Positions 33,415-42,544 of a DNA stretch of 64,000 nucleotides are shown piece by piece (position 1 is the stretch's first letter; every line of letters begins with the position of its first letter). The stretch comes from Bacillota bacterium (lineage in GTDB: Bacteria > Bacillota > UBA994). Both the position numbers and the translations under genes were made by a program. The stretch covers positions 82,989 to 146,988 of the forward strand of contig JAGXTJ010000008.1 in the NCBI GenBank assembly GCA_018333655.1. The letters run 5' to 3'. Under the pieces are notes generated by a model, which was not told the DNA's origin, did no database searches, and saw only the letters and a list, made by a program, of their open reading frames with translations.

Positions 33415-34698
33415 TTAGTGCCCAAACATTAGGTTGGGTAAGAACAGGACTAATTGCGGAATGAAGATTATCAAGACGACAACCAAAACAACTAGGGCCA
33501 TAAAGAACCAAGATTCGCGCACAAACTCCCCGACTGAGCATTCAAAGATCGAGCAAACAACAAACATCACTACCCCAAGCGGTGGGGTGAGGAGCCCTAC
33601 GGTCAGTGTAAGCACCATGACAATGCCAAAGTGCACTAAGTCAATGCCCAGCGTACCCGCCACGGGGGCTAGTATAGAAGTGAGCAGTAGAATTAAGACC
33701 GTCGAATCCATAAACATACCTGCGACCAGCAGGAACATGATGATGATCAGCATAATCACCCATGGTGTTTGTGATACGCCAAGGAGAAAGGTCGCTAAGG
33801 TTTGGGGGATGTTTTCCCAAGTAATGCCGTAACTAAAGATAGCCGACATATTGATGACGAGCATAATCATGCCGATATCAATTGCTGTAGCCTCTAAGGT
33901 CTTCATAAACTTAGCCCAAGTAAACTCCCGATACGCCAGCACGCCTATAGCTATGGCATAGGCCACGGCAAAAGCCCCTGCCTCAGAAGGCGTAAAGAAA
34001 CCCAAGCGCAACCCCGCCATAAGAATAATAGGGAAGAGGAAGGCCCAGATGCACTCGACAAAGGTAGTGGCCATCTCCTTAAAAGACGCTCTTGCTTCAC
34101 GCTCCGGTAGGTAGCCCTTGGCCCTCGCCACAAGCGACACACCGACAAACAAGGCTGTTGTAATGAGCAGGCCGGGTACGATACCCGCTGCGAACAGGCG
34201 ACCGATAGAAACTTCGCCAATACTGCCATAGAGAACGAGTCCAATGCTCGGTGGAATCATGGTGACTATGAGCGAGCTGGTGCCAATAATGCCTGCCGAA
34301 AAGCCTTTGGAGTAGCCTCGCTCTAGCATGCCATCACGCAAAATACGCCCTTGCATAGAGGCATCTGCGATGGCCGAGCCAGAAATGCCACCCATCATCG
34401 CCGATAAAACTACGGTAACTTGCGCCAGCCCGGCGCGGTAATGTCCAACAAGTATGGATGACAACCTGAGCAAACGGGTTGTGATGCCCGTTTCATTTAA
34501 GAGATTGCCCGCAAACACAAAAAGTGGAATAGCGAGTAAGACAAAATTCTGCGATTGCGTAAGGAATAGCTGTACAGGGATGGTCATGGGGAGAGTCTGT
34601 AGTTGCACAAAGAAGACTACTCCTGCTATGCCAATGGCAAAGGCAACCGGCATCCCCATCATCATGAAAAGCAGGAAGATGAAAAAAACAAGAGCCAT
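33415..34698 (-). CDS. dctM: TRAP transporter large permease (DctM)
   Basis: A 427-residue membrane protein with about twelve helices, of the DctM family. Recognisable parts are MGMPVAFAIGIAGVVFF, the GGISGSAIADASMQGRIL loop and SSLIVTMIPPSIGLVLYG, and the late DLVHFGIVMVLTLTVGLLTPPLGVVMFV. With DctQ and the binding protein DctP it imports an organic or sugar acid, driven by an ion gradient. The dctM, dctQ and dctP genes are in the usual order on the minus strand, transcribed dctP first. Confidence 0.93.
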   Translation of the reverse strand: MALVFFIFLLFMMMGMPVAFAIGIAGVVFFVQLQTLPMTIPVQLFLTQSQNFVLLAIPLFVFAGNLLNETGITTRLLRLSSILVGHYRAGLAQVTVVLSAMMGGISGSAIADASMQGRILRDGMLERGYSKGFSAGIIGTSSLIVTMIPPSIGLVLYGSIGEVSIGRLFAAGIVPGLLITTALFVGVSLVARAKGYLPEREARASFKEMATTFVECIWAFLFPIILMAGLRLGFFTPSEAGAFAVAYAIAIGVLAYREFTWAKFMKTLEATAIDIGMIMLVINMSAIFSYGITWENIPQTLATFLLGVSQTPWVIMLIIIMFLLVAGMFMDSTVLILLLTSILAPVAGTLGIDLVHFGIVMVLTLTVGLLTPPLGVVMFVVCSIFECSVGEFVRESWFFMALVVLVVVLIIFIPQLVLFLPNLMFGH

Positions 34699-34730
34699 CT
34701 AGCTAGGCCTCCTGACTGTTTGCGTTTGCG

Positions 34731-35210
34731 CTAACATCCTTTTCTATAATGCTCCCACAGTTTGAGAGCGGTGGTGATAAAAAGCAGGGTACACCCGACG
34801 GGCACACTCAGCACCACCCATGAGTAGCTAAACCAGGCAATACCTTGAAAGCGCACAAAGCGGCTGGTGTAAGAAAGCCAAGAGGCATAGTGGACCATGT
34901 AAGCCAAGAAAGCCATCATAATCGTGTAGTTGACCAACTTAAGATAAAACTGAATTTTCTTGGGCAGATGCACCGTCACAAGATCTACCGTCACTAGTTT
35001 GTCATTGCGCATGGCCATGTCCGCACAAAAAAACACGGACCACACAAAGAGAAATATCGCAAAGTCAACTGCCCAGTCTACGGGTTGGCGCATAGTCCGT
35101 GCTACCGCCGACACTAGAACCAAGGCGGTCATTATGGCGATCGAGGCCTTGGCCAGGGTCGCTTCTATTTTGCAGATACCTGCATAGAACTTCGCAATGC
35201 TACTTGCCAT
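34731..35210 (-). CDS. dctQ: TRAP transporter small permease (DctQ)
   Basis: A 159-residue protein with four membrane helices. The DctQ pattern appears as ALVLVSAVARTMRQPVDWAVDFAIFLFVWSVFFCADMAMRNDKLVTVDLV, read here in its parts: an Arg/Trp-flanked helix 2 and the MAMRNDKLVTVD loop. It bridges the binding protein and DctM. A very strong 17-bp hairpin separates it from dctP, which may lower its expression relative to the binding protein. Confidence 0.9.
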   Translation of the reverse strand: MASSIAKFYAGICKIEATLAKASIAIMTALVLVSAVARTMRQPVDWAVDFAIFLFVWSVFFCADMAMRNDKLVTVDLVTVHLPKKIQFYLKLVNYTIMMAFLAYMVHYASWLSYTSRFVRFQGIAWFSYSWVVLSVPVGCTLLFITTALKLWEHYRKGC

Positions 35211-35244
35211 TGGTCACGACCTTTCTGTTCACACTTACCCCCCA

Positions 35245-35286
35245 GCGGTGTTCTAGCCCTGCGCACCTGCAGGGCTAGAACACCGC
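35245..35286 (-). other. Strong intercistronic hairpin between dctP and dctQ
   Basis: Perfect 17-bp arms (GCGGTGTTCTAGCCCTG and its complement) with an 8-nt loop lie between the dctP stop and dctQ start on the minus strand. No T-run follows. Such hairpins commonly protect the 3' end of the binding-protein message and reduce expression of the permease genes. Confidence 0.85.
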
Positions 35287-35306
35287 CCGAGATAAGGGTG
35301 ATTTGT

Positions 35307-36326
35307 TTAGGGCAGTGGCTTGCCCAATTCTTGGTATATTTTGTTGCGAATCTCGACGAGATTAAGGGCGACGTAAGCGGCCTCGCCTGCTGCCCTAAAA
35401 GCTGCTCTGTCCACGTCGGTGATGATGGTCATGCCACCGGCAATGGCTTCCTCGCGCGCGGCGGCTATCCCTGCCTCCATGCCACGAGAGGTCTCAAGGC
35501 CTGCTTTTTCGTTCTCTTCGATGAGGATTTTTTGCAGATCTTCCGGCAGTGAATCAAACCAAGCCCGCCCGACGATGGAGAAATTGATGAGCAGGATGTG
35601 CCCAGTTTCACTCATGTAATCGGCGACCTCCCAGAGTTTCGCACCGGAGACATTGCGGTAGACAAGCTCTGCACCATCAATAGCCCTAGTCTGCATAGCC
35701 TGGTACACTTCACCAAAGGCCAAGGCAACTGGAGTCGCACCGATAGCACGCACGGACTCCTGCCAGATGGGAGCACCAGGCGTTCTAATGCGCAGACCCG
35801 CCAAGTCATTAGGATGCCTAATGGGTACATTAGTCACCATGTGTCTCGGTCCTTGCACCCAGTTAAACGATAGCACCTTGATGCCAAACTTAAGCTCTAG
35901 TTCCTTAATCCACTGCTGCACGGTGGGCGAAGTCTTAAGCTTCGCTACTTCTTCTATCGTGTCGACAAAGAATGGTGCGTTCATAACGGCGATATGTGGC
36001 ACATACATGCCGAGACGGGCCGAGTCGGTATTCTGCCCGACATTAGCGCCCATGCGCAATTGTTCGATAATGTCTTCTTCTCTACCTAGCTGAGCACTTG
36101 GCGACACTTCAATGGTCAACCTGCCATTTGACCGCCTATTTACGGCCTCGGCCCAGTTCAAAAACCCCTGATGGTAAGGCTCTGTCGGTGCTAGTACATG
36201 GTTGAAGCGCAGAACAAACTTCTCTTCTGGCTCCCTAGCCTGGCAGCCCACTGTTAAGAGTAGTGCGGCAAGTAAGGTTACACTCATCAGGACTGCTATG
36301 ATTCTGCGGATATTTGTTGTTACCAC
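35307..36326 (-). CDS. dctP: TRAP transporter substrate-binding lipoprotein (DctP)
   Basis: A 339-residue exported lipoprotein. The signal sequence ends in the lipobox LLLTVGC at about residue 28. The DctP family region follows: LRFNHVLAPTEPYHQGFLNWAE, EVSPSAQLGREEDIIEQLRMG, RHPNDLAGLRIRTPGAPIWQE (with the conserved arginine that holds the carboxylate of the ligand) and GEVYQAMQTRAIDGAE. It captures an acidic substrate outside the membrane for DctQM, most likely a sugar acid given its neighbours. GTG 36326 has GGGGAGGG upstream. Confidence 0.92.
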   Translation of the reverse strand: MVTTNIRRIIAVLMSVTLLAALLLTVGCQAREPEEKFVLRFNHVLAPTEPYHQGFLNWAEAVNRRSNGRLTIEVSPSAQLGREEDIIEQLRMGANVGQNTDSARLGMYVPHIAVMNAPFFVDTIEEVAKLKTSPTVQQWIKELELKFGIKVLSFNWVQGPRHMVTNVPIRHPNDLAGLRIRTPGAPIWQESVRAIGATPVALAFGEVYQAMQTRAIDGAELVYRNVSGAKLWEVADYMSETGHILLINFSIVGRAWFDSLPEDLQKILIEENEKAGLETSRGMEAGIAAAREEAIAGGMTIITDVDRAAFRAAGEAAYVALNLVEIRNKIYQELGKPLP

Positions 36327-36466
36327 CTGTTTCCCTCCCCATGTGTTTTGCGTTCACTCTAGAATAGAAGGTCTCCCGAGAGGTAAATCTGTCACACAGC
36401 CTCCTACCACCTCCTCGAATGCTAAGCAAAATAAGGACGCCACGCTGAGTTGATCTATTTTACAGC

Positions 36467-37120
36467 CTAGTGAGGCTTCCTACTTTTTCGGGCCACCCGT
36501 ATTTTCTCTAGCATGTTGCGCGCGTAAGTTGTTACCGCCGCATAGTCGCCGCTTTTTGCCCCTGCGGTAAGTTGACCGCCTACGCCGACAGCCACTGCGC
36601 CGGCAGAAATCCACTGCTCGACATTTTCGAGGGAGACGCCCCCCGTGGGCATCAAATTGGCCTGGGGCAGGGGCCCCTTGATGGACTTAATTATCCCTGG
36701 CCCAAAGACTTCGCCCGGGAAAACCTTGAGAATGTCTGCCCCATGTTCAAGCGCTTCTTGCGCCTCCTTAATTGTCATAATGCCCGGCACATAGGGCACT
36801 TGGTAGCGATTACACAGGCGGGCGGTCTCGGCACTAAAACTTGGTCCCACGACATACTGAGCCCCTGCTAGGATGGCTAGGCGCGCTGTCTCAGGGTCAA
36901 GCACCGTGCCCGCTCCGAGAATGATACTGCTGCCATAGGCACGCCCTAGCGCCTCAATTATTTCGGTCGCCCCGGGCACGGTATAGGTAATCTCTATAGC
37001 CGAGAGGCCGCCCTCTAGGCAGGCCGCCGCGATGCGCGTCGCCTGCTCGCCATTATCTGCGCGCACCACCGCCACCAAGCCACCACTGACGATGCTGCTT
37101 AAAATATCCCATTTTTTCAT
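36467..37120 (-). CDS. eda: KDPG/KHG aldolase
   Basis: A 217-residue class I aldolase that splits 2-keto-3-deoxy-6-phosphogluconate into pyruvate and glyceraldehyde 3-phosphate, or the related keto-hydroxyglutarate. Visible motifs are VAVVRADNGEQA, LSAIEITYTVPGATE (catalytic glutamate), LGAGTVLDPETA, PYVPGIMTIKEAQEALEHGADILKVFPGE (Schiff-base lysine in LKVFPG) and LMPTGGVSLEN. It sits between the dctP gene and the dehydrogenase gene, and should be the last catabolic step of the encoded pathway. Confidence 0.94.
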   Translation of the reverse strand: MKKWDILSSIVSGGLVAVVRADNGEQATRIAAACLEGGLSAIEITYTVPGATEIIEALGRAYGSSIILGAGTVLDPETARLAILAGAQYVVGPSFSAETARLCNRYQVPYVPGIMTIKEAQEALEHGADILKVFPGEVFGPGIIKSIKGPLPQANLMPTGGVSLENVEQWISAGAVAVGVGGQLTAGAKSGDYAAVTTYARNMLEKIRVARKSRKPH

Positions 37121-37141
37121 AGTCGTCCCCCTACCCTAGTT

Positions 37142-38077
37142 CTAGGAATCTAGCATGGTAATCAGATTTTGCGTAGAATACAGGGCCATTTTCAGGATGG
37201 CCTCCGAGGTATAGGCCCCGGCATGCGGTGTCAGCAAGAAGTTATCTAGTGTAAGCAGTTTCTCGCCCGGCAGAGGTGGTTCTGCGGAAAAAACGTCCTG
37301 CGCGGCCAAGGATATAACTTTGTCTTTAAGGGCGACATAGAGGGCCCCCTCGTCGACTAGCTCCCCCCGCGACGTGTTCAGTAAAATGGCCGTCGGCTTC
37401 ATCATGGCCAAGGTGTCGGCATTAATGAGGTGCCGCGTTTCTGGCTTCAGCGGAAGATGGAGAGACAAAAAGTCTGACTGTTTAAGTGTCTCTACGAGAG
37501 AGTCGCACAAGGCGATGTCATGGTCGGCAAGAAACGAAGCGTCTTTAAAATAGGGGTCGTGGATTACCACCTTCATTTGCAGGCCTCTCGCGCGCTTAGC
37601 CACTTCTTTGCCAATCTGCCCTCCACCAATCAAGCCTAGGGTCTTGCCCGTTAACTCAACTCCCAAGGCTCTTTCCCAGCGGCCTGACTTCACGTTGCTC
37701 GCCATTACCGACACATGCCTAGCGGCTTCAAACATCAGGGCTAGCGTCAGTTCTGCCACCGAAATATTGTTGCTACCCACCGCGTTCATGACTTTAATGT
37801 TTCGCCTCGCGGCCGCAGCTAGGTCAATATTGTCAAGACCAACGCCATACTTTGAGATGGCTCTTAAATCCTGGCAACCGGCCAACACTCGCGCCGAGAG
37901 AATGTCTACCCCGACAATAATGCCCTGTACGTCTTGTCCCGCCAAAAGAATGATCTCGTCTTCGCTGAGGGTGCGCCCTGTGGTGTTTTCGATAATTTCG
38001 TAGCCACGGCTGATAAGTTCGGGATACGTTTCGTCCTTGTAATTCTTAAAAGACTTTGGCGTAATCAATACTCGCAT
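37142..38077 (-). CDS. D-2-hydroxyacid dehydrogenase (phosphoglycerate dehydrogenase-like)
   Basis: A 311-residue NAD-dependent dehydrogenase. The nucleotide motif is GLIGGGQIGKEVAKRA and the three catalytic residues are in NTSRGELVDEGAL (Arg), QDVFSAEPP (Glu) and LTPHAGAYT (His). It lacks the regulatory ACT domain of SerA and so is a short form used for varied 2-hydroxy acids. In this operon it could interconvert a 2-keto and 2-hydroxy acid, possibly the product of the neighbouring LarA-type epimerase. ATG 38077 is chosen; a longer frame overlaps the kinase gene. Confidence 0.88.
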   Translation of the reverse strand: MRVLITPKSFKNYKDETYPELISRGYEIIENTTGRTLSEDEIILLAGQDVQGIIVGVDILSARVLAGCQDLRAISKYGVGLDNIDLAAAARRNIKVMNAVGSNNISVAELTLALMFEAARHVSVMASNVKSGRWERALGVELTGKTLGLIGGGQIGKEVAKRARGLQMKVVIHDPYFKDASFLADHDIALCDSLVETLKQSDFLSLHLPLKPETRHLINADTLAMMKPTAILLNTSRGELVDEGALYVALKDKVISLAAQDVFSAEPPLPGEKLLTLDNFLLTPHAGAYTSEAILKMALYSTQNLITMLDS

Positions 38078-38102
38078 CTTTGTCACCGTCCTTGACCCCC
38101 AT

Positions 38103-39560
38103 CTATCGCTCCAATGTTTCCCAGGAGTAGTACCGCAAGTACTTGGCAAAGCGCTTGGCAAAGAACTCTTTCTTGCTGTAGTCCGGCAAGTTGCTGGCCC
38201 CTATCAAGGGCTTAATCGCCTTAAGAGAATGGATAACTCCGAGCGACTTCAGCCCCATGTACGCGGTGCCAAGCAGCGAGGCATGCATAAGACCATTAGT
38301 ATGGACCGGCAAGCCAAAAACTGAGGCCACCATAGACATCCACAAGGGCGACTCCTCGATACCGCCCGAAATACTGATAAACTTAGGTGCTTGCCCAATG
38401 ATAGGGATTGTAATTTCATAGCACTGGCGCAGATTAAACAATACTCCCTCGAGCACAGCATAGTAGAGGTCATAGATATCGTGGTTCAGCCGCATTTCAC
38501 AAAACAGGGCGCTTTTTTTGTCATCCCAGCCAGGACATCTCTCGCCCACAAGAAAAGGGAGAAACAGGGGGGCGTCTCCCTGCGCTAGAGTCTTGGCTGC
38601 CCCGCTATCTAACTCTTTAAGAGAAACACCATTTCTGCCACCGAGAATTTTCTTGCCAATCCAGTCCACGGCGTTGCCGGCCCCGGCTGTGGCACTGCCC
38701 GCCACCCACATGCCCTCCACACCCACATAGCACCATGTGGCCGGATAATCTGCCAGGATTGGTTTGTCGGTGGCGATGCGCATAGCAGCGCTGGTACCAA
38801 TGGAAAGCGTCATGACATTTTCGCCGAACCCGCCTGCGGCCACATGGTTCATGCAGCCATCCGCCCCTGTGATCAGCACTGGTATGCCGCTAGGTAGACC
38901 AAGCAAGGCCGCCGCACTTGGCGTAAGTGGCGCGACATACTCGGAATCCACCAGGGTGGGCAGGCTGTCGACGGATATGCCAGCCAGTCGCAGGGCCACA
39001 TCGTCCCACTCTAGTGAGTGTAAGTTCAAGAAACCCCCGGCTGAGGCAGTACTCCTAGAGACAGCAAACTCGTTTGTCAGCTGGTAGAAGAGGTACTCGG
39101 GCATGGAGGAGATAAACTGCGCCTGGTTGGCCAGGCCGCTCTCCTTCTCATGCATGTACTTCCACAGGGTGTAGGTGACATGAATGGGGCAGCCTGTGCG
39201 CTGGTAGAGCGAAACATAAAGGTCATTGTTCGCTCTATATTTTTCGGTGGTGGGCCAGGCTGCGGTATCGGCCCAAGTAGAAAGTCGACCTAGCGGGCGC
39301 ATACTTTTGTCGAGCATAAGCAGAGAGTGGCTCCAAATGCTGCAGGTGGCAACCATGTCCACCCGGGCAATGCCTTTCTGCTCGAGCAATTCTCTCCCGG
39401 CTTCTAGCGTCTCCCGCATTAGCCGATCGGCGTCATAGGTCACCGTATCGCCGGCTTGAGCAGAGTAGTTTTTGGGTAAAACACCAATCACACCGGCACT
39501 CTCGTCATACAACATGGCCTTAGCTGACGCCGTAGATGCCTCAAGGACGAGAATAAGCAT
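38103..39560 (-). CDS. FGGY-family carbohydrate kinase
   Basis: A 485-residue sugar kinase of the xylulokinase/gluconokinase family. The N-terminal domain begins LILVLEASTASAKAMLYD (phosphate loop). The catalytic aspartate lies in ITGADGCMNHVAAGG, and the second domain has SIGTSAAMR, FLPFLVGERCPGWDD and SISGGIEESPLWMSMVASVFGLPV. The substrate cannot be decided from sequence, but the operon points to a sugar acid such as gluconate or a keto-acid. Phosphorylation here would feed the KDPG aldolase downstream. Confidence 0.88.
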   Translation of the reverse strand: MLILVLEASTASAKAMLYDESAGVIGVLPKNYSAQAGDTVTYDADRLMRETLEAGRELLEQKGIARVDMVATCSIWSHSLLMLDKSMRPLGRLSTWADTAAWPTTEKYRANNDLYVSLYQRTGCPIHVTYTLWKYMHEKESGLANQAQFISSMPEYLFYQLTNEFAVSRSTASAGGFLNLHSLEWDDVALRLAGISVDSLPTLVDSEYVAPLTPSAAALLGLPSGIPVLITGADGCMNHVAAGGFGENVMTLSIGTSAAMRIATDKPILADYPATWCYVGVEGMWVAGSATAGAGNAVDWIGKKILGGRNGVSLKELDSGAAKTLAQGDAPLFLPFLVGERCPGWDDKKSALFCEMRLNHDIYDLYYAVLEGVLFNLRQCYEITIPIIGQAPKFISISGGIEESPLWMSMVASVFGLPVHTNGLMHASLLGTAYMGLKSLGVIHSLKAIKPLIGASNLPDYSKKEFFAKRFAKYLRYYSWETLER

Positions 39561-39578
39561 TACAAAATCCCCTTTACT

Positions 39579-40865
39579 CTAGTTGTTGAACCTCTCTCTG
39601 GTAGTCCAAAGACCGAGAGCGGGGTTACTAACAAAGAATATTTCTTCTCCCTGTACTATGTTAAAACCCTCACGCAGGCCCTCCACGTCGTACATGGCGA
39701 GGGCCACTTCCGGCCTCATGTAGTCATACTTGAGGGCTACCATCTGCTCGCGCGACATTTTACCCGGTGCATAAGTGATCTTGAATCTACCTTCGCTAGA
39801 GCCATGGATGAGATGGGCGGCCACGGCGAGATTTTCGCCGAGCTCTCGATCCCCCTTAACAGCCGCGAGAACTCCCCCCCGCGGTAGGTAGCCAAACTTT
39901 TTAATCAGCCTGTCGTTTTCTAAGTCCTCCCCACAGGCCTCTAGGGCTGGGGCCATAATCAGGAGTTCGCCTCCATCGGCGATGGCCATCCGCGTCCTGT
40001 AAATGGCTTTGTTACCCACCCAGGTTGTCTTAAACTTCTCTGGGTCCAGGTAGACCACTGCCTTTTTTATCGGTTGTTCTAAGAAGGTCATGTTCTTTTG
40101 CGCGCTCAAAGCGGCCGTCCTGACAAAAAGTTCGTCACCCTTCCCGATGGATAATCCCTCGACCTTAAGCCCTGTCCTATCGAGAGTGGTCACCGTCAGA
40201 ATGTACACAATTGGTACATGGTCTAGGAACTCTCTGGCGGCGTAATTGTAAAGGCTGCGCACAGGGTTATCGGCCCTGCCCATAATGCGCTCCATGCCGT
40301 GCAAGGCCCCCAAGTAGTGGCTTTGGCCAATCATGTTGCTACCGCCGCACCCCACCAGTATATTCTTAGTGTAGTTGGCAAATCCGGCCACTTCGTGCGG
40401 GACAACCTGGCCCACCGATATGACTAAGTCATAGTCTGGGTTCAGTACATGCCTACTTACATCCACCGCCAAGTCGTAGTCGAGCTGATTTTCCGATAGT
40501 TCACGCATGTAACTGCTCGATACGCGGCCAATCGCAACCGTATCATGCCGCCAGTCGTGCACCATGAACTTATCGGCAGGTACTCCGCCATACATTTTTC
40601 TTATTTCTCGGGCCGACATCGGCATGTGCGTGCCAAGTGCAGGCAAAATATCTATTTCTGCTGCCGGGAAACGTCGGCAAAGCAGCTCCACGATGGGTCC
40701 GGCGTAAGAATTAGAACGGGATATATCAGGCGGCACTATGAGTATTCTCTTTACCTCTGCACACTCCACAAAGTAATCCAGAAGGGCCTGCTTAATATCG
40801 TCGTGCGAAAGCCCTGCTTCTTTGGTCGCGACTCTGTAGCTATTTTGCCTGCTAGACTGCGTCAC
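39579..40865 (-). CDS. LarA-family nickel-dependent 2-hydroxyacid racemase/epimerase
   Basis: A 428-residue LarA homologue. The nickel-pincer site is intact: LGTHMPMS (His), PHEVAGFANYTK (His and, ten residues later, the lysine that binds the pincer cofactor) and a further His 16 residues on in GQSHYLG, the same spacing as His174, Lys184 and His200 of lactate racemase. LarA relatives also act on malate, gluconate and other 2-hydroxy acids. Its neighbours suggest a sugar acid is epimerised at C2. The cofactor makers LarB, LarC and LarE are not in the window. GTG 40865 follows the SDR stop. Confidence 0.88.
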   Translation of the reverse strand: MTQSSRQNSYRVATKEAGLSHDDIKQALLDYFVECAEVKRILIVPPDISRSNSYAGPIVELLCRRFPAAEIDILPALGTHMPMSAREIRKMYGGVPADKFMVHDWRHDTVAIGRVSSSYMRELSENQLDYDLAVDVSRHVLNPDYDLVISVGQVVPHEVAGFANYTKNILVGCGGSNMIGQSHYLGALHGMERIMGRADNPVRSLYNYAAREFLDHVPIVYILTVTTLDRTGLKVEGLSIGKGDELFVRTAALSAQKNMTFLEQPIKKAVVYLDPEKFKTTWVGNKAIYRTRMAIADGGELLIMAPALEACGEDLENDRLIKKFGYLPRGGVLAAVKGDRELGENLAVAAHLIHGSSEGRFKITYAPGKMSREQMVALKYDYMRPEVALAMYDVEGLREGFNIVQGEEIFFVSNPALGLWTTRERFNN

Positions 40866-40866
40866 G

Positions 40867-41685
40867 CTACACCCCGCTGTAGGCCGAAAAGGCCCCATCA
40901 ATGGGCAGGCTAACGCCATTGATAAAACTAGCGGCGTCTGAGCAAAGAAAGAGCACTGCTCCTACTAGATCTTCCGCCTCGCCGTACCGCGCCATGGGGG
41001 TGGCTTGCAGTATCGCCTTGCCCCGCGCTGTGTTCTCGCCGCTTTCAGCATCAATGAGCAAGTATCGGTTCTGCTCAGTTAGTAGAAAGCCAGGCGCAAT
41101 GGCATTGACGCGGATTTCGTGGCTGTATTCCTGATTAAAGTGTACCGCCAGCCACTTGGTGAGGTTTTCTACGGCAGCCTTGGCCGCGCTGTAGGCAATA
41201 GTCCTCGTCAATGGTGTGTATGCGGCCATGGAAGAAATATTAATAATACTGCCCCTTTTTTGCGCGACCATGATTTCGCCAAAGACCTGTGTCGGCAGAA
41301 GAGTGCCCATAAAATTTAAATCAAGCACCTTTTTAATGTCTAGCGCTGCTAGGTCAAAGAACGAGCGCTCCGCCCCGGTCGTCGCCTTGGGCATATTGCC
41401 TCCGGCCCCATTAATAAGAATATCCACTCTCCCAAACTCTTTGATGATTACGTCTCGCGCTAACTTTAATGACTGCGTGTCGAGCACATCTACACCAAGG
41501 CCTATGGCTAGACCACCCTCGGCTTTTATTTCTCCCGCTACTTGTGCGGCCGCCTCTATGCGGAGATCTAGTATGGCCACCCGAGCGCCATTTTTCGCCA
41601 GTGCGCGCGCCATAGCAGCGCACAACACACCCGCCCCGCCCGTCAGCACCGCCACTTGAGACCGTAGGTCTACCTGCAGTTGCAT
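40867..41685 (-). CDS. Short-chain dehydrogenase, D-mannonate oxidoreductase-like
   Basis: A 272-residue SDR. The cofactor loop is TGGAGVLCAAMARALAKNGA, followed by LDLR, NGAGGN, catalytic serine in NISSMAAYTPL and YSAAKAAVENLTKWLAVHF. The C-terminal APGFLLTEQNRYLLID segment with ATPMARYGEAEDL is typical of the SDR group that includes fructuronate/mannonate reductases. It probably oxidises or reduces a hexonate. ATG 41685 has GGGGAG seven bases upstream. It is the first catabolic gene after the regulator. Confidence 0.87.
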   Translation of the reverse strand: MQLQVDLRSQVAVLTGGAGVLCAAMARALAKNGARVAILDLRIEAAAQVAGEIKAEGGLAIGLGVDVLDTQSLKLARDVIIKEFGRVDILINGAGGNMPKATTGAERSFFDLAALDIKKVLDLNFMGTLLPTQVFGEIMVAQKRGSIINISSMAAYTPLTRTIAYSAAKAAVENLTKWLAVHFNQEYSHEIRVNAIAPGFLLTEQNRYLLIDAESGENTARGKAILQATPMARYGEAEDLVGAVLFLCSDAASFINGVSLPIDGAFSAYSGV

Positions 41686-41702
41686 CCCTTTACTCCCCCT
41701 GC

Positions 41703-42383
41703 TCACAAGCTCTTTAGTACACTGCTGATCTTTTCTTTGGCGTTTTCTAGGTGCAATTCCACAGAAGCCCGCAGACGACCCTCGTCTCCTGCCACAAGTG
41801 CACCATAAATGGCCTCATGCTCGAGTACTCCGGCAATAGTTGCTTCCTTGCTTTGCCGGCCATAGATGTAGTAGGCATAAGCATGCGTACCTAGATTGTC
41901 ATACACTTGCGCGGCGCGCTTATTGCCTGCGCAGCCTATGAAGAGGCGATGAAAGTCATAGTCTAGGGAGTAGACCGCAAAGTAATCATTAATATCTACA
42001 CCCTGCTCTACACTGCGCTTATGCTCGGTGATGTTGGCCAAGAATTGCTGCTGTAGAGAGGAATCTGCGGCGAAATTGGCGATGATGGGTTCGAGGTAGT
42101 AAGTCTCAATCATCTTGCGCACGTCGAGGAGCTCGTCGATGTCTGCCCAATTAATGTCTCTGACATTGACCCCCCTGCGCGGGGTGCTTTCAATAAGGCC
42201 CTCCGTAATAAGCCGGCTCAAAGCTAGCTTGATAGGGGTCTCGCTGATACCGTACCTCTCGTGCAATTCTCTCGTCACGAGCTTCTGTCCAGGTAGCAGG
42301 GCTCTTTCTGTTATGTCGCGCTTCAGCGCCTTGTACGCCACATCAACTAAAGTCTGATTTTGGTAATGCTTGGTGTCCATCAT
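41703..42383 (-). CDS. GntR-family transcriptional regulator (FCD/FadR-type)
   Basis: A 226-residue regulator. The winged helix spans about residues 10-75 (ALKRDITERALLPGQKLVTREL, then YGISETPIKLALSRLITEGLIE). The all-helical FCD effector domain follows (DIDELLDVRKMIETYYLEPI, HRLFIGCAGNKRAAQVYDNL, HEAIYGALVAGD). Acidic sugar or organic-acid ligands are usual for this group. It heads the minus-strand operon that runs to 32627, and a perfect 20-bp palindrome lies 34 bases upstream of its start, so autoregulation and control of the whole cluster are likely. Confidence 0.92.
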   Translation of the reverse strand: MMDTKHYQNQTLVDVAYKALKRDITERALLPGQKLVTRELHERYGISETPIKLALSRLITEGLIESTPRRGVNVRDINWADIDELLDVRKMIETYYLEPIIANFAADSSLQQQFLANITEHKRSVEQGVDINDYFAVYSLDYDFHRLFIGCAGNKRAAQVYDNLGTHAYAYYIYGRQSKEATIAGVLEHEAIYGALVAGDEGRLRASVELHLENAKEKISSVLKSL

Positions 42384-42416
42384 AATATATATCCCCACTT
42401 TTACAGTTGATTTTTT

Positions 42417-42436
42417 AGATTTTAAATTTAAAATCT
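42417..42436 (-). promoter_or_regulatory. Perfect 20-bp palindrome, likely GntR operator
   Basis: AGATTTTAAATTTAAAATCT reads identically on both strands. It lies 34 bases upstream of the GntR-family start codon in an A/T-rich control region, where GntR proteins usually bind their own operator. Confidence 0.7.
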
Positions 42437-42544
42437 TTTACTATGGTTATTCCTCGTGCTGCAGAACAATTCCTCCTAGTTTGAAAATATTTTTTACACA
42501 GATTTATCACTACTTTAATGTCACGACCACTTGTATTGGCGTGC

